Source of the DNA: Azoarcus indigens
GTDB lineage: Bacteria > Pseudomonadota > Gammaproteobacteria > Burkholderiales > Rhodocyclaceae
Assembly (NCBI RefSeq): GCF_004361735.1
Contig: NZ_SNVV01000001.1
Location: 372,001-436,000 of the forward strand
Direction: 5' to 3'
DNA: 64,000 nt
Under the pieces are notes generated by a model. The model made no database searches and had not been told where the DNA came from. It saw only the letters and a list, made by a program, of their open reading frames with translations. Of the stretch, positions 62,845 to 64,000 are shown piece after piece. The position numbers were made by a program, and so were the translations under genes. How positions within the stretch are numbered: the stretch's first letter is position 1; every line of letters starts with the position of its first letter.

Positions 62845-63702
62845 ATGCATTCGGCTCAGGAACTGGTCAGCCATGTAGAAGCACTGGCGTCGCTGCCCAC
62901 GGTTTACCAACGCATCCGCGAGCAGTTGGACTCCCCAGATGGCTCGGTACTGGAAGTTGCCCGCCTTGTCAGCGCAGACCCGGCACTGACGGTACGCCTG
63001 CTCCGGCTGGTAAACAGCGCGCTCTACGGCTACGGCGGCCAGGTGGATACCGTCAACCGTGCGGTACAGATCCTCGGGCTGCAGCAAGTACATGACCTGG
63101 TTCTCGCCATGTCGGTGAGCGCAGTGTTTTCGGGCATCCAGCCGGAACGCATGGAGATGGGCCGTTTCTGGCGCGGCAGCGTGATGTGCGCCCTGGCAGC
63201 CCGCACCATCGCCCAGGGCTGCGGCCTGCCCTCGGCGGAGCGCCTCTTCGTCATCGGTTTGCTGGCCGATCTCGGCCACCTTGTGATGTACCAGACCGTT
63301 CCCGCCCTGGCCGCTGAGGCGCAGGACTGCGCCGACCGCGGCGAAGAAGCACTGCATATGGCGGAACAACGCATCGTGGGCTGCGATTACGCCGAAGTGG
63401 GCGCCACCTTGATGGACCACTGGCGCCTGCCCCCCTTTTTCGCCGAAGTCGTCGGCGCCCAGATCGTGCCGCGCTTGGGTGGAGACCATTCTTTCGACGC
63501 CGCCATCCTGCACGTCGCCAGCGCCCTTGTGCAGGCGGACCGCCGCGGAGAGGCCAGCAGCGCGGCCGCAGAGCGCATCGCGCCTTCGGTCTGGTCGCAA
63601 CTCAATATGTCCCCCGAAAGCCTCAGCCGCATCCGCGAGGAAGCAGAGCTGAACCTCGCCGCTTATGTCTCTCTTTTCTTCCCTAGCCTGAAGATGCGCT
63701 GA
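62845..63702 (+). CDS. HDOD domain signalling protein
   Basis: This 285-residue protein starts at the ATG at 62845 (MHSAQELVSHVEALASLPTV) and is mostly one HDOD domain (about residues 10-205): LVSADPALTVRLLRLVNSAL, RAVQILGLQQVHDLVLAMSV and LFVIGLLADLGHLVM. HDOD proteins are catalytically degenerate HD-like modules in signalling and chemotaxis or c-di-GMP networks. No GGDEF or receiver domain is fused here, so it acts through partners. It is 29 bp after the CDF gene, which may be chance. Confidence 0.93.
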   Translation: MHSAQELVSHVEALASLPTVYQRIREQLDSPDGSVLEVARLVSADPALTVRLLRLVNSALYGYGGQVDTVNRAVQILGLQQVHDLVLAMSVSAVFSGIQPERMEMGRFWRGSVMCALAARTIAQGCGLPSAERLFVIGLLADLGHLVMYQTVPALAAEAQDCADRGEEALHMAEQRIVGCDYAEVGATLMDHWRLPPFFAEVVGAQIVPRLGGDHSFDAAILHVASALVQADRRGEASSAAAERIAPSVWSQLNMSPESLSRIREEAELNLAAYVSLFFPSLKMR

Positions 63703-63745
63703 GGGAGGGGTAAAGGGCTCTGTGCCCTGGTCAGGCGGCATCACC

Positions 63746-63771
63746 CGCGTTCTGGCTGCAGCCAGAACGCG
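63746..63771 (+). terminator. Hairpin after the HDOD gene
   Basis: An 11-bp stem (CGCGTTCTGGC / GCCAGAACGCG) with loop TGCA, 44 bp after the stop. No U-tract follows on the plus strand (CCCTAAAAA), so termination is likely but not canonical. Confidence 0.55.
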
Positions 63772-63809
63772 CCCTAAAAACCATACTAAATGTAGTGCCT
63801 GGCAACTAT

Positions 63810-63838
63810 ATGAAATACAAAGTTATTTTGTATTTCAT
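63810..63838. repeat. Perfect 12-bp inverted repeat, AT-rich
   Basis: ATGAAATACAAA and TTTGTATTTCAT are perfectly complementary around GTTAT. The patch is AT-rich in a GC-rich genome and precedes the last gene, which suggests a regulator site or a weak stem. Confidence 0.85.
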
Positions 63839-63851
63839 TGATTTAAATCAT
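63838..63851. promoter_or_regulatory. FNR/CRP-type site TTGAT-N4-ATCAT
   Basis: TTGATTTAAATCAT matches the FNR consensus TTGAT-N4-ATCAA at 9 of 10 defined bases, and its core TGATTTAAATCA is a perfect palindrome. A possible -10 TATCCT lies at 63885-63890. It is consistent with oxygen-responsive control of the gene at 63927. Confidence 0.6.
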
Positions 63852-63926
63852 TTTTTTGATTTTGCGTCTTTGGCCGACGCGCGCTATCCTTCTAGGAGTC
63901 ATTCCACGAAGAGGTCGCACTAAACC

Positions 63927-64000
63927 ATGAGCAAGACCGCCGCTGGCCAGACCCTCCGCGACGCCACAACCCTGGTAGCACAAGAGATTTCCGGCGAAGT
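63927..64000 (+). CDS. 5' end of an unrecognised gene (cut by window edge)
   Basis: An ATG at 63927 opens a frame to the window end, reading MSKTAAGQTLRDATTLVAQE for its first 20 residues, then a further five (ISGEV). GAAGAGG at 63908-63914 may be its ribosome-binding site, and an FNR-like site and inverted repeat lie upstream. Only 25 codons are visible, so no family can be named and it may be any protein with a soluble, helical N-terminus. The regulatory setting suggests control by low oxygen. Confidence 0.6.
   Translation, partial: MSKTAAGQTLRDATTLVAQEISGE

Overview
This is a high-GC, gene-dense chromosomal segment from a betaproteobacterium, most likely of the Rhodocyclales/Azoarcus-Thauera type. 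That placement is an inference from gene families and order: DUF3567, DUF1841, an alaC-hom pair, an aat-bpt pair, an rnfABCDGE-nth cluster and cbpA-cbpM. No rRNA, tRNA, insertion sequence, prophage or CRISPR array was seen. Most of the window is ordinary housekeeping and stress or respiratory sequence. The less ordinary parts are small: a decayed AraC/aldehyde dehydrogenase patch, an unassigned regulator plus small-protein pair, and several readable operator sites.

Layout. 1-7 kb: 3' part of a SpoVR gene, nnr (NAD(P)HX repair), the decayed AraC/aldehyde dehydrogenase stretch, an HD-GYP phosphodiesterase, a DMT exporter and nadC. 7-12.2 kb: a tripartite EmrAB/NodT-type efflux operon with its MarR repressor; the same operator sequence lies before the pump genes and before marR. 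12.2-18.5 kb: thrC, a MocR-like regulator, cbpA-cbpM, trxC and a DegP-like protease. 18.5-24 kb: a TetR-acuI operon with its operator, ccoG, and two membrane or exported DUF proteins. 24-31 kb: serine-glyoxylate aminotransferase, hom, alaC, a Mth938-like protein, bcp and a PIN-PhoH ATPase.

31-39 kb: an Aer-like chemoreceptor, a cNMP/CBS/DUF294 protein coupled to an exonuclease-fold protein that has lost catalytic acids, an NlpC/P60 hydrolase, a DUF2325 protein behind a Fur-like promoter, the N-degron transferases aat and bpt, and pyrD. 39-46 kb: the complete Rnf operon, nth and a DUF1841 gene. 46-52 kb: an orphan ABC binding protein, a divergent XRE regulator/108-residue unknown pair, two monohaem cytochromes c facing a MoxR/CoxE-type pair, and an ODP-like metallo-hydrolase.

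52-64 kb: a MarR gene with a very strong, almost leaderless promoter, a CLC channel, htpG behind a near-consensus sigma-32 promoter, greB, DUF3567, DUF465, metZ/metY with an alpha/beta hydrolase, a DUF2189 membrane protein, an EEP-family nuclease, a His-rich zinc-type CDF exporter and an HDOD protein. The end is an AT-rich regulatory patch with a perfect 12-bp inverted repeat and an FNR-like site ahead of a truncated gene.

Recurring themes are redox and membrane energetics (Rnf, ccoG, cytochromes, trxC, bcp), protein quality control (CbpA/CbpM, HtpG, DegP, Aat/Bpt) and efflux or metal handling. I found no convincing wholly new system. The best leads are the catalytically altered exonuclease next to DUF294, the XRE/108-aa pair, and the Fur-like control of DUF2325.
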